From Labedella gwakjiensis (GTDB lineage: Bacteria > Actinomycetota > Actinomycetes > Actinomycetales > Microbacteriaceae), in NCBI RefSeq assembly GCF_003014675.1, contig NZ_PYAU01000001.1, positions 2,418,001-2,482,000 on the forward strand: a stretch of 64,000 nt of DNA. The letters run 5' to 3'. The translations under genes and the position numbers were made by a program. The notes below the pieces were generated by a model, which was not told the origin of the DNA, searched no databases, and saw nothing but the letters and a program-made list of their open reading frames with translations. Numbering within the stretch: position 1 is the stretch's first letter; every line of letters starts with the position of its first letter. Of the stretch, positions 52,785-60,811 are shown in pieces.

Positions 52785-53000
52785 TCAGCTTCGACCGTAT
52801 TTCTTGTGAACCGCCTGACGGCTCACACCGAGGCAGAGCGCGATGAGCTGCCAGCTCGCATTCGCGTTGCGAGCGCGTCGAACGGCGATCGTCTCGACCC
52901 GGTCGAGTTCGCGACGGAGCGCGGCGACGGCCTTGAGGGACTCGAGGGGGTCGTTGGAGCCCGCGCTCGCCGCGAGTGTGTGGATCGTGGTGGAGTCCAC
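52785..53000 (-). CDS. Small helix-turn-helix DNA-binding protein
   Basis: The 71-residue protein has a helical start (LRRELDRVETIAVRRARN) and a C-terminal helix-turn-helix NASWQLIALCLGVSRQAVHK, ending KYGRS. It is short, so it binds probably as a dimer. The start is a GTG with AAGGAGG 5 bases upstream. It is preceded by a good promoter flanked by two operators (53031-53046 and 53075-53094), a layout suggesting autorepression. It lies 55 bp upstream of the ABC exporter on the same strand and may regulate it. Confidence 0.85.
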   Translation of the reverse strand: MDSTTIHTLAASAGSNDPLESLKAVAALRRELDRVETIAVRRARNANASWQLIALCLGVSRQAVHKKYGRS

Positions 53001-53030
53001 GGCGTCCTCCTTCTCTCAATACAGGGCTCT

Positions 53031-53046
53031 GTCAACCCAGGTTGAC
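53031..53046. promoter_or_regulatory. Operator A, GTCAACC-CA-GGTTGAC
   Basis: A perfect 7-2-7 inverted repeat lies 30 bp ahead of the GTG of the small HTH gene. It matches the half-sites of operator B at 53075. Confidence 0.82.
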
Positions 53047-53052
53047 GATCCG

Positions 53053-53081
53053 ACTGTATGTCGAGATCGGAGAAGTGTCAA
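53053..53081 (-). promoter_or_regulatory. Promoter of the small HTH gene
   Basis: On the minus strand, the -35 box TTGACA (53076-53081) is followed by a 17-bp spacer and -10 TACAGT (53053-53058). The -35 box lies inside operator B, and operator A is just downstream of the start site. Confidence 0.72.
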
Positions 53082-53094
53082 CCTGGATTGACAC
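53075..53094. promoter_or_regulatory. Operator B, GTGTCAA-N6-TTGACAC
   Basis: A 7-6-7 inverted repeat (GTGTCAACCTGGATTGACAC) shares the TGTCAACC half with operator A, with centres 46 bp apart. It contains the -35 box of the HTH gene. Confidence 0.82.
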
Positions 53095-53115
53095 GAGGGA
53101 TTCGCCGAAGCGCTT

Positions 53116-53886
53116 TCAGGACCAGCGCACCCGTTGCACGGCGTGCCACATCTCGAGCGTTCCCGGTCGGCCCGATTGCCGGATGTCGCCGCCGCGGTTC
53201 CACAAGCCGAGATAGAGTTCCGCGGCCGTTCCCGAGAATCGGCACCCGGGGGAGTTGCGTCGAGGGGTCGTGTCGACCTCGACGGAGGCCGCACTGATGT
53301 CGAGAGTCCAGGCGACGTCGGCGTCTGTCGGGACGACGGCGATGGAGAACGGTTCGTCGACCCTCCATCGCGATGCGCCCCGCGGGAGGAAGCCCTGGAC
53401 GAGCTCGTCGATCCCGTCCACGGCGAGGGCCGGCGCAATCGCGCTCTCGGCGGCTGTCGGCATGCGACCGAGGGCTGCGGACAGGGCGTCGGCGGCATGG
53501 ATCGTCGTCTCGTGGGCCTGTCGGCGGGCCCAGAACGCTCGTGGAGGAGGGGCGTCGAGGAGGAAGACCATGGCCGCGGCCTCGGCTGGAGCGGTCCGGA
53601 TCGCGTCGACGAGGTCGTCGGCGCCGGCGGCGAGCAGCAGCGCGAGGTCCTCGTCCGACCGGCGCAGTTCCGTCTGGGTTCGCGCGGGCGGCCCCTCCCG
53701 TCCGCGCACGTTCTCCGCGGCCCACGCGTGCACCATCACGACGTGAGCGATGAGGGCGCGCAGATCCCAGCGCGGGCAGGTGGGCACGGGTGTCGATTGG
53801 GGCGCGTTCGCCGCCACATCGAGGAGGCGCGCGACGGAGGTCCGGAGGGCGTCGAGGTGGTCGTCGATCGTGAGCGTCGTGGACAC
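53116..53886 (-). CDS. Maleylpyruvate isomerase-type mycothiol-dependent enzyme
   Basis: The 256-residue protein is of the actinobacterial MDMPI family. Its DinB-like N-terminal helical bundle contains CPRWDLRALIAHVVMVHAWA, with the histidine thought to bind the metal, and a second pair lies in RRQAHETTIHAADALSA. The C-terminal small domain ends LWNRGGDIRQSGRPGTLEMW. The fold uses mycothiol, the actinobacterial thiol, for isomerisations or transfers. The GTG start lacks a good ribosome site, so the start is uncertain. It reads away from the ABC exporter genes upstream. Confidence 0.87.
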   Translation of the reverse strand: MSTTLTIDDHLDALRTSVARLLDVAANAPQSTPVPTCPRWDLRALIAHVVMVHAWAAENVRGREGPPARTQTELRRSDEDLALLLAAGADDLVDAIRTAPAEAAAMVFLLDAPPPRAFWARRQAHETTIHAADALSAALGRMPTAAESAIAPALAVDGIDELVQGFLPRGASRWRVDEPFSIAVVPTDADVAWTLDISAASVEVDTTPRRNSPGCRFSGTAAELYLGLWNRGGDIRQSGRPGTLEMWHAVQRVRWS

Positions 53887-53980
53887 TCGAACATGATGAC
53901 ACCGGACTCCGACATCCGGACGATCGTCGGGGCGCAGCCGCCATCCCCCCACTCGCTCGACCGATGTCGGAGGCCGCGGC

Positions 53981-53996
53981 TACAGTGAATCACTGT
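53981..53996 (+). promoter_or_regulatory. Promoter and palindrome of the DrrAB-like exporter operon
   Basis: -10 TACAGT (53981-53986) ends 8 bases before the GTG at 53995, a leaderless layout. The perfect 7-1-7 palindrome ACAGTGA-A-TCACTGT (53982-53996) covers the -10 element, start site and first two bases of the start codon, so a bound regulator would block the promoter. Confidence 0.7.
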
Positions 53997-54921
53997 GTCT
54001 GCTCCCGTGATCACCGCTCGCTCACTCGTCAAGAAGTACGGCGACTTCGCCGCCGTCGACGGCATCGACTTCGAGGTCGCCCCTGGTGAGTCGTTCGGTC
54101 TGCTCGGCCCCAACGGAGCGGGCAAGTCCACGACGATGCGCATGATCGGCGCCGTCTCCAGTCGTACCTCCGGAGAGCTGACGATCCTCGGGCTCGACCC
54201 CGACTCCGCCGGCCCGCAGATCCGCTCGCAGCTGGGCGTGGTGCCACAGGCGGACAACCTCGACATGGAGCTCAAGGTCCGCGAGAACCTCCTGGTCTAC
54301 GGGCGCTACTTCGGGCTGCCCCGAGTGGAGGTGGCGGAGCGCGCCGACGAGCTCCTCGTCTTCGCGCAGCTCGAGGAGAAGGCCAAAGCCAAGGTCGACG
54401 ACCTCTCCGGCGGCATGAAGCGGCGCCTCACGATCGCGCGTGCTCTCATCAACCAGCCGCGCATCCTGCTGCTCGACGAGCCCACGACCGGTCTCGACCC
54501 GCAGGCACGGCACATCCTGTGGGATCGGCTCTTCCGACTCAAGGAGCAGGGCACCACGCTCGTCCTCACCACCCACTACATGGACGAGGCCGAGCAGCTC
54601 TGCGACCGGTTGGTCGTGGTGGACAAGGGGGCCATCATGGCGGAGGGATCCCCGGCGTCCCTCATCCGCGATCACTCGTCGCGCGAGGTGCTCGAGGTGC
54701 GGTTCGGAAGCGATCGCAACGCCGAAGCGGCCGAGCGGCTCGCGTCCGTCGGCGACCGCATCGAGGTGCTGCCCGACCGCATCCTCGTGTACTCGGCAGA
54801 CGGCGAGGCGGAACTCGCGCGCATCACGGCGATGGGTCTCACCCCGCTGACGAGCCTCGTGCGCCGATCCAGCCTCGAAGACGTCTTCCTCCGACTCACC
54901 GGACGGAGCCTCATCGAATGA
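53995..54921 (+). CDS. ABC exporter ATPase (DrrA-like)
   Basis: The 308-residue ATPase has Walker A GPNGAGKST near residue 42, signature DLSGGMKRRLTIARAL and Walker B ILLLDEPTTGLD, with H-loop LTTHYMDEAEQL. The C-terminal 80 residues follow the DrrA type. It powers export of drugs or lipids with the two membrane proteins that follow. Starts and ends overlap (ATGA). A palindrome overlaps its promoter. Confidence 0.94.
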   Translation: MSAPVITARSLVKKYGDFAAVDGIDFEVAPGESFGLLGPNGAGKSTTMRMIGAVSSRTSGELTILGLDPDSAGPQIRSQLGVVPQADNLDMELKVRENLLVYGRYFGLPRVEVAERADELLVFAQLEEKAKAKVDDLSGGMKRRLTIARALINQPRILLLDEPTTGLDPQARHILWDRLFRLKEQGTTLVLTTHYMDEAEQLCDRLVVVDKGAIMAEGSPASLIRDHSSREVLEVRFGSDRNAEAAERLASVGDRIEVLPDRILVYSADGEAELARITAMGLTPLTSLVRRSSLEDVFLRLTGRSLIE

Positions 54922-55754
54922 GCGCCACCGTCACGCAGCGAGCCGAACCGGCCGTCGCGCGGGCCACGGCCCAGCGTTTCGGCACGTGGTACGTCACCGA
55001 GCACAACCTGCGGCGTCTCAAGAACTACGGGTGGACGGTCGTCGCCACGGCCTTCGGCACACCGCTGCTCTACCTGTTCGCCTTCGGCGTGGGACTCGCC
55101 ACCCTCATCACCCAGAACCGCGGCGAGGGGGCTGTTGCAGGCGTCGACTACCTCGTCTTCGTGGCCCCGGCGCTCCTCTGCACAGCCGCGGTCACGGTCG
55201 CCTCGGAAGAGTTCACGTACACGATCATGATGGGCTTCAAGTGGAACCCCATCTTCTTCGCCATGAACGCCGCGCCGCTCCAGCCGTTCCAGATCGTCAA
55301 TGGCGTGATCCTCTTCGTGGCCATCCGCATGACGGTCACGTGCGGCATCTATTTCGCGATCGTCGCGGCCTTCGGCGCCGTGCAGTCGCCGGCCGGTGTC
55401 CTCGGCGTCGCGATCGCGGTGCTCGGCGGACTCGCGTTCGGAACGCCGCTCATGGCCTACAGCGCATCTCTCACGGAGGACCGCGGCCAGTTCGCCATGG
55501 TCATGCGCTTCATCGTCGTCCCCATGACGCTCTTCAGCGGCACGATGTTCCCGCTCACGCAGCTGCCCGTCGGCCTGCAGTGGATCGGGTGGATCTCTCC
55601 GCTCTGGCATTCGACCGAGCTGGCGAGGGTCACGTCCTACGGAATGACGGAGCCCACGTGGTTGAGCGTCGTGCACGTCGTGTACCTCGTCGCCCTCGCC
55701 GCCGTCGGCTGGGTCCTCGCCGCCCGCATCACCGCTCGGAGGTTGAACAAGTGA
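54918..55754 (+). CDS. ABC-2 type permease, first of two
   Basis: The 278-residue membrane protein has six helices in the ABC-2 arrangement, with GTPLLYLFAFGVGLATLI at helix 1 and a C-terminal WVLAARITARRL tail. The family exports drugs, polysaccharides or lipids. It is coupled to the ATPase (ATGA) and to the second permease (GTGA). In the DrrABC type the two permeases form the membrane channel as a pair. Confidence 0.92.
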   Translation: MSATVTQRAEPAVARATAQRFGTWYVTEHNLRRLKNYGWTVVATAFGTPLLYLFAFGVGLATLITQNRGEGAVAGVDYLVFVAPALLCTAAVTVASEEFTYTIMMGFKWNPIFFAMNAAPLQPFQIVNGVILFVAIRMTVTCGIYFAIVAAFGAVQSPAGVLGVAIAVLGGLAFGTPLMAYSASLTEDRGQFAMVMRFIVVPMTLFSGTMFPLTQLPVGLQWIGWISPLWHSTELARVTSYGMTEPTWLSVVHVVYLVALAAVGWVLAARITARRLNK

Positions 55755-56572
55755 GCGTCGTGTCCACTCGCAGCCCGTCGCGCGTCGGGGGAGTGAGCGC
55801 CCTCTCGGCCGGAAACGCTCGCTCGGTCGTCTACCGAGGCCTCCTCGCCACGAAGAGCTCCAACTACCTCGTGGTGCTCTCGGGATTCTTCGAGCCTGTG
55901 TTCTACCTGTTGTCGTTCGGCATCGGCCTCGGGAGCTTCGTCGGGGCCGTCACGGACTCCCGTGGCGACGAGATCCCGTATGCCGCGTTCATCGCTCCGG
56001 CGCTCCTCGCGGTCTCTGCGATGAACGGCGCGATCTACGACTCCACGTGGAACGTGTTCTTCAAGATGCGGTTCTCGAAGCTCTACGAGGGCATGCTGGC
56101 CACGTCCCTCGGTCCGCTCGACGTCGCGCTCGGCGAGATCGCGCTCGCCCTCCTGCGGGGCGCGCTCTACGCGACAGGGTTCCTCCTCGTCATGCAGGTG
56201 CTCGGATTGAACCTCTCGTGGTGGGCTCTGCTCGCGTTCCCCGCGGTCCTGCTCATCGCGTTCGGGTTCGCGAGCCTTGGCATGGCGATCACGAGCTACA
56301 TGAAGACGTTCCAGCAGATGGACTGGATCACCTTCGTGATGCTGCCGATGTTCCTGTTCTCCGCCACGTTCTACCCGCTCAGCGTCTACCCACCCGTCAT
56401 CCAGGGCGTCATCCAGGCTCTTCCGCTCTGGCACGGCGTGGAGCTCGTCCGCGGCCTCACCACCGGCTCGGTCGGCCCGTGGATGCTCGTCCACGTGCTC
56501 TACTACCTCGTGATGATCGCACTCGGCCTCGTCTTCACGACCCGCCGCCTCCGCGCCCTCTTCCTCGCCTGA
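55751..56572 (+). CDS. ABC-2 type permease, second of two
   Basis: The 273-residue protein has six helices. FFEPVFYLLSFGIGLGSFVG and LYEGMLATSLGPLDVALGE are typical of the ABC-2 permease family, and MLPMFLFSATFYPLSVYP lies near the C-terminus. The GTG overlaps the first permease stop. The two differ enough to be distinct subunits of a heteromeric exporter. Substrate unknown. Confidence 0.92.
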   Translation: MSVVSTRSPSRVGGVSALSAGNARSVVYRGLLATKSSNYLVVLSGFFEPVFYLLSFGIGLGSFVGAVTDSRGDEIPYAAFIAPALLAVSAMNGAIYDSTWNVFFKMRFSKLYEGMLATSLGPLDVALGEIALALLRGALYATGFLLVMQVLGLNLSWWALLAFPAVLLIAFGFASLGMAITSYMKTFQQMDWITFVMLPMFLFSATFYPLSVYPPVIQGVIQALPLWHGVELVRGLTTGSVGPWMLVHVLYYLVMIALGLVFTTRRLRALFLA

Positions 56573-56685
56573 CCCAGTCCCAGCCCCTGCCTCCGACCCA
56601 CGGGATGTCGGTCATCGTTCGGGTGACGCAGGCGGACCTCTCCACCCCGGCCGCACCGTACGGACTGATCCGCCGCCACGAACGA

Positions 56686-56748
56686 CCGTGAGGTGCCGCG
56701 TCCGGCCGCTCGACCCGACGGTCGGCAACGGAACGCGACACCTCACGG
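56686..56748. terminator. Nested hairpin between convergent exporter and MHS-transporter genes
   Basis: Arms CCGTGAGGTGCCGCGT (56686-56701) and ACGCGACACCTCACGG (56733-56748) pair with one mismatch. Inside, CCGGCCG pairs with CGGTCGG (one wobble) to make a second hairpin. It lies between two convergent genes and likely terminates both. Confidence 0.7.
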
Positions 56749-56763
56749 AGGTGGGGGACCGGG

Positions 56764-58194
56764 TCAGCGGTCGATGTCGATGTCCTTCGTCTCCTTCGAG
56801 AGGATGAGCGCGATGAGCGTCAGGACTCCCATCGCGGACAGGTACACGCCCACCCAGAACGGACTGCCGTCGGCGGACGACCACAGCCACAGAGCCACGA
56901 TGGGTGCAAGCGCCGCACCGAGGATCGAGCTCACGTTGTAGCTGATCGCCGACCCCGTGTACCGCACGTTCGTGGGGAACAGCTCCGGCAGGAGCGCACC
57001 CATCGGACCGAACGTCGACCCCATGAGCGCGAAGCCCAAGACGAGGAACAGGATCACGGCCGGGGTGCCGCCGCCGAGCATCGGGACGAAGAGGAAGCCG
57101 AACACGATGATGAGGAGCGTCACCACGATGAGCGTCTTCCGTCGCCCGAATCGGTCGGCGAGGGGACCGGACACGAGCGTGAAGATCCCGAAGAACACGA
57201 CGCCGAAGATGAGCATGAGCACGAAATCGGTGTAGGTGTATCCGAGACCCGGGTAGAACGCTGCGCGGAACGCCTCCTCGTTGAAGGGGTTGCCGGCGGC
57301 CTCCGCCGCTGCCTGCGCGTTCGCGGTCGCGACGTCGACGTCGGACGCCTTGGTGCCGTAGGTCAGCGTGAAGTTCGTCATCAGGTAGAACAGCACGTAC
57401 GTGGCGAGCATGATGAACGTGCCGAGGATGAGCTCGCGCCAGTTCGACTTCAGAACCGTGCCGAGCGGCAGCTTCCGCACCGTGCCGCGGTCGACCGTCT
57501 TCTGGAAGGTCGCCGATTCGACGAGACGCAGCCGCACCCACAGGCCGATGATCACCATGACGGCAGAGAAGAGGAACGGGATGCGCCATCCCCAGTCGTC
57601 GAACGCCTGCGACGGGGAGCCGGGTGCGTCGGCGTTGGGGAGCGCGGCGTTGATGATGAGGAAGATGCCGTTCGCGATGATGAAGCCGAGCGGTGCGCCG
57701 AGCTGCGGGAACGTGCCGTACCAGGCGCGCTTGCCCTTCGGTGCGTTCTCGGTGGCGACGAGGGCCGCGCCGCTCCACTCGCCGCCGAGGGCGAAGCCCT
57801 GCGCGAGGCGGAGGACGAGCAGCAGGAGGGCCGCGAACCAGCCGATGTTCTCGTAGGTCGGCAGCACGCCGATGAGGAAGGTCGCGATGCCCATCGTGAG
57901 GAGCGACGCGACGAGGGTCGCTTTGCGCCCGAACTTGTCGCCGTAGTGGCCGAACACCACCGCACCGATGGGGCGGGCGATCATCGCGGCGCCGAACGTC
58001 GCGAACGAGGCGAGGAGCGAGGTGGTCTCGTCGGCCGCGGGGAAGAAGAGGCGCGGGAAGACGAGGACGGCGGCGGTCGCGTAGACGTAGAAGTCGTAGA
58101 ACTCGATCGTGGTGCCGACGAGGCTCGCGAGGATGACGCGGGAACGGGGATTGGCGGGCGTCGTGCCCGAAGAGACGGGGGCTGTACGTGACAT
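56764..58194 (-). CDS. MFS transporter, metabolite:H+ symporter (MHS) family
   Basis: A 476-residue protein has twelve predicted membrane segments. MHS-family marks are TIEFYDFYVYATAAVL in helix 1, GHYGDKFGRKATL in the 2-3 loop, and RLAQGFALGGEWSGAALV in helix 4-5. A large 6-7 loop contains LLPNADAPGSPSQAF-like stretches. The family imports organic acids, shikimate, betaine or proline with protons. The ATG at 58194 was chosen because MSRTAPVSSG precedes the helix by a normal distance. It follows the riboflavin operon without a clear link. Confidence 0.9.
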   Translation of the reverse strand: MSRTAPVSSGTTPANPRSRVILASLVGTTIEFYDFYVYATAAVLVFPRLFFPAADETTSLLASFATFGAAMIARPIGAVVFGHYGDKFGRKATLVASLLTMGIATFLIGVLPTYENIGWFAALLLLVLRLAQGFALGGEWSGAALVATENAPKGKRAWYGTFPQLGAPLGFIIANGIFLIINAALPNADAPGSPSQAFDDWGWRIPFLFSAVMVIIGLWVRLRLVESATFQKTVDRGTVRKLPLGTVLKSNWRELILGTFIMLATYVLFYLMTNFTLTYGTKASDVDVATANAQAAAEAAGNPFNEEAFRAAFYPGLGYTYTDFVLMLIFGVVFFGIFTLVSGPLADRFGRRKTLIVVTLLIIVFGFLFVPMLGGGTPAVILFLVLGFALMGSTFGPMGALLPELFPTNVRYTGSAISYNVSSILGAALAPIVALWLWSSADGSPFWVGVYLSAMGVLTLIALILSKETKDIDIDR

Positions 58195-58390
58195 GGCGGT
58201 GCTGAGGTCCAAAGAGGTGGGAGTGATGGACCGCCGCGCGACACGCCGTTCGTGCCTGCGACCGACGGTGGATGCTGGTGGGTCCGCTCGTGACGGACCT
58301 GGCAACCCTACGCCTGCGCCGAATTCATCGCCACTTCACAGGGGACGGCTTGACGAGGGCTTCGGCTCCGTCGTCCCGGCGGGCCGTCCG

Positions 58391-58861
58391 TCAGGCGCGC
58401 AACGACCGCAGTGCGACGGCCGTGACGACCGCGGCTTCCGCGGCCTCCCTGCCCTTGTCCTCCTTCGACCCGGGCAGCCCGGATCGGTCGATCCCCTGCT
58501 GCTCGTCGTCGAGGGTGAGGAGGCCGAAGCCGACGGGCTTGCCGGTGTCGAGGGCGACACGGGTGAGGCCATCGGTCGCCGCCGCCGAGACGTACTCGAA
58601 GTGCGGGGTTCCGCCGCGGATGATCACGCCGAGCGCGACGACGGCGTCCGCTCCCGCCTCGAGGGCGGCTTTCGCGACCACGGGGAGCTCGAAGCTCCCG
58701 GGCACGCGCACGAGACGATGTGATGCGCCGGCGTCGTCGAGCGCGGCCGTGGCGCCCGCGATGAGGGCCTCGCTGATCGTCTCGTGCCAGCTGCCGGCGA
58801 CGATGACCACGTCGAGTCCGCTGCCGTCGACCTGGAGGTCGGGGGATCCTGCACCGCTCAT
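58391..58861 (-). CDS. ribH: 6,7-dimethyl-8-ribityllumazine synthase
   Basis: The 156-residue enzyme joins 3,4-dihydroxy-2-butanone 4-phosphate to the aminopyrimidine to make lumazine. IVAGSWHETISEALIAGA, VPGSFELPVVAKAAL and VIIRGGTPHFEYV (with the catalytic histidine) are family stretches. It is the last gene of the rib operon, 36 bp after ribBA. It ends 196 bp before the MHS gene start. Confidence 0.96.
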   Translation of the reverse strand: MSGAGSPDLQVDGSGLDVVIVAGSWHETISEALIAGATAALDDAGASHRLVRVPGSFELPVVAKAALEAGADAVVALGVIIRGGTPHFEYVSAAATDGLTRVALDTGKPVGFGLLTLDDEQQGIDRSGLPGSKEDKGREAAEAAVVTAVALRSLRA

Positions 58862-58897
58862 CGGGTGTCCTTCCGTTCGTGTTGCGTCGAGGGAGTG

Positions 58898-60181
58898 CTA
58901 CCGGCGCTCGCCGTGTATGGCGGGCTCGGACACGGGGATCACCCGGTCGAGCTGATGCCCCATGCGGTCGCGCTTCGTATCGAGGTAGGCCGCGTTGATC
59001 TCGCCGACGCCCACCACGAGGGGGACGCGTTCCGAGACGGCGATGCCGCGCGACTCGAGCTGGCGCACCTTCTCGGGGTTGTTGGTGAGAAGCCGGACGG
59101 TCGAGATGCCGAGCTCCTCGAGGATCGCCGTCGCCGCCGTGTAGCTGCGAGCGTCGGCCGGCAGCCCGAGAGCGAGGTTGGCGTCGAGGGTGTCGAGCCC
59201 GTCCTCCTGAAGCCTGTACGCGCGCAGCTTGTTGACGAGGCCGATCCCGCGCCCCTCGTGCCCGCGCAGGTAGATCACGATGCCACCGGACCGGTCGATC
59301 TCGTCGAGGGCCGCGGTGAGCTGCGGCCCGCACTCGCACTTGAGCGAGCCGAAGGCCTCACCCGTGAGGCACTCGGAGTGGACACGCACGATCGCGCCGT
59401 CGGTCGGTTCGCCCGAGATGATCGCGACGTGATCGGCCCCCGTCTCGCGGTCACGGTACGCGCGCACCCGGAACGAGCCGTGTGTCGTGGGGATGGTGGT
59501 CTCGACCTCGAAGCGCACGGCCGACTCGTGCGTCGCCTCGCCTGGGGTGCGATCGCAGATACCGGCGGCTTCCGGGTGGGCGTCGAGGAAGTCGATGAGG
59601 TCGGCGATCGTGATCACCGGCAGATCCGCCTGCTGCCCGAGCGTGATGAGTCCGGGGAGCCGCATCATGTCGCCGTCGTCCTCGACGAGCTCCGCGATGA
59701 CGCCGACGGGTTCGAGCCCGGCGAGCGTCAGCAGATCGACGGCCGCCTCGGTGTGACCGGCGCGGGCGCGCACGCCGCCGGCGACGGCACGGAGGGGCAG
59801 GATGTGGCCAGGACGGATCACGTCGGACGGTCCGGACGCCGGATCCGCGAGGGTGCGGAGGGTGTGGGCACGGTCGTGCGCGCTGATACCCGTCGTCACG
59901 TGCGATGCGGCGTCCACCGAGATCGTGTAGGCGGTGCCGCGCGGGTCCTCACTGCGCGCCACCATCGGCGGCAACTCGAGACGGTCGGCTGTCGCACCGG
60001 TCATGGGAGCGCACACATAGCCACTCGAGTGCCGGATGATCCACGCCATCCACTCCCGGGTCGCGAACTGCGCAGCCATGATCGCGTCACCCTCGTTCTC
60101 GCGTCCTTCGTCGTCGGCGACGATGACCGGCTTGCCCGCGCGGAGCGCGTCGAGCGCCTCGGGGATCGTTGCGATGGTCAT
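58898..60181 (-). CDS. ribBA: DHBP synthase / GTP cyclohydrolase II
   Basis: The 427-residue bifunctional enzyme starts two branches of riboflavin synthesis. The N-terminal RibB domain (about 1-200) has ADDEGRENEGDAI for metal and phosphate binding, and ISAHDRAHT. The C-terminal RibA domain has HSECLTGEAFGSLKCECG, including the zinc cysteines, and RGHEGRGIG. Both active sites look complete. The ATG overlaps the ribE stop by 4 bp. Confidence 0.97.
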   Translation of the reverse strand: MTIATIPEALDALRAGKPVIVADDEGRENEGDAIMAAQFATREWMAWIIRHSSGYVCAPMTGATADRLELPPMVARSEDPRGTAYTISVDAASHVTTGISAHDRAHTLRTLADPASGPSDVIRPGHILPLRAVAGGVRARAGHTEAAVDLLTLAGLEPVGVIAELVEDDGDMMRLPGLITLGQQADLPVITIADLIDFLDAHPEAAGICDRTPGEATHESAVRFEVETTIPTTHGSFRVRAYRDRETGADHVAIISGEPTDGAIVRVHSECLTGEAFGSLKCECGPQLTAALDEIDRSGGIVIYLRGHEGRGIGLVNKLRAYRLQEDGLDTLDANLALGLPADARSYTAATAILEELGISTVRLLTNNPEKVRQLESRGIAVSERVPLVVGVGEINAAYLDTKRDRMGHQLDRVIPVSEPAIHGERR

Positions 60182-60810
60182 GATGCATCATCCCTTTCGG
60201 AGAGCGTTCGGAACGCGAGCATACGCTCGACGTGGCGGGCGAGGATGTCGGTCTCGATGTTGACGACGTCTCCGACCGCGAGTGACCCGAGGCTCGTGAC
60301 GGCGAGCGTCTCGGGGATGAGCGACACCTCGAACCAGTGGTCCGTCGTGGCCGGCTCCGACAGCGAGCTGACGGTCAAAGAGACTCCGTCCACCGCGATC
60401 GACCCCTTGTCCACGACAACGGGAGCGAGCGCAGCCGGGAGCGCGAACCGGAGGACGCGCCAGGCGGATCCCTCCGTGATCGACCGGAGGGTGGCCGTGC
60501 CGTCGACGTGGCCCTGCACGATGTGCCCGCCGAGTCGGTCTCCCACCTGGGCCGCCCGCTCGAGGTTGACGCGGCGGCCGGCCACGACCGTGTCGAGGCT
60601 CGACATCGCGAGGGTCTGCGCCATGACGTCGGCGGTGAAGCTCTCGTCGCCAGCGGTCACGACGGTGAGGCAGACCCCGCTGACCGCGATCGAGTCGCCG
60701 ATGTGCACACCCGTGACGGCGAGGGGGCCGCGAACGGTCAGACGGGCGGCGTCGTCTCCGCGCTCGACGGCGACGACTTCGCCGAGTTCTTCGATGATTC
60801 CCGTGAACAT
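60178..60810 (-). CDS. ribE: Riboflavin synthase alpha chain
   Basis: The 210-residue enzyme dismutates two lumazine molecules to riboflavin. Two lumazine-binding repeats follow each other: MFTGIIEELGEVVAVERG opens the first, and GHIVQGHVDGTATLRSI the second. VSGVCLTV and VDGVSLTVSSL are the paired motifs. It is preceded by ribD with a one-base gap and overlaps ribBA by 4 bp. Confidence 0.96.
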   Translation of the reverse strand: MFTGIIEELGEVVAVERGDDAARLTVRGPLAVTGVHIGDSIAVSGVCLTVVTAGDESFTADVMAQTLAMSSLDTVVAGRRVNLERAAQVGDRLGGHIVQGHVDGTATLRSITEGSAWRVLRFALPAALAPVVVDKGSIAVDGVSLTVSSLSEPATTDHWFEVSLIPETLAVTSLGSLAVGDVVNIETDILARHVERMLAFRTLSERDDAS

Positions 60811-60811
60811 G

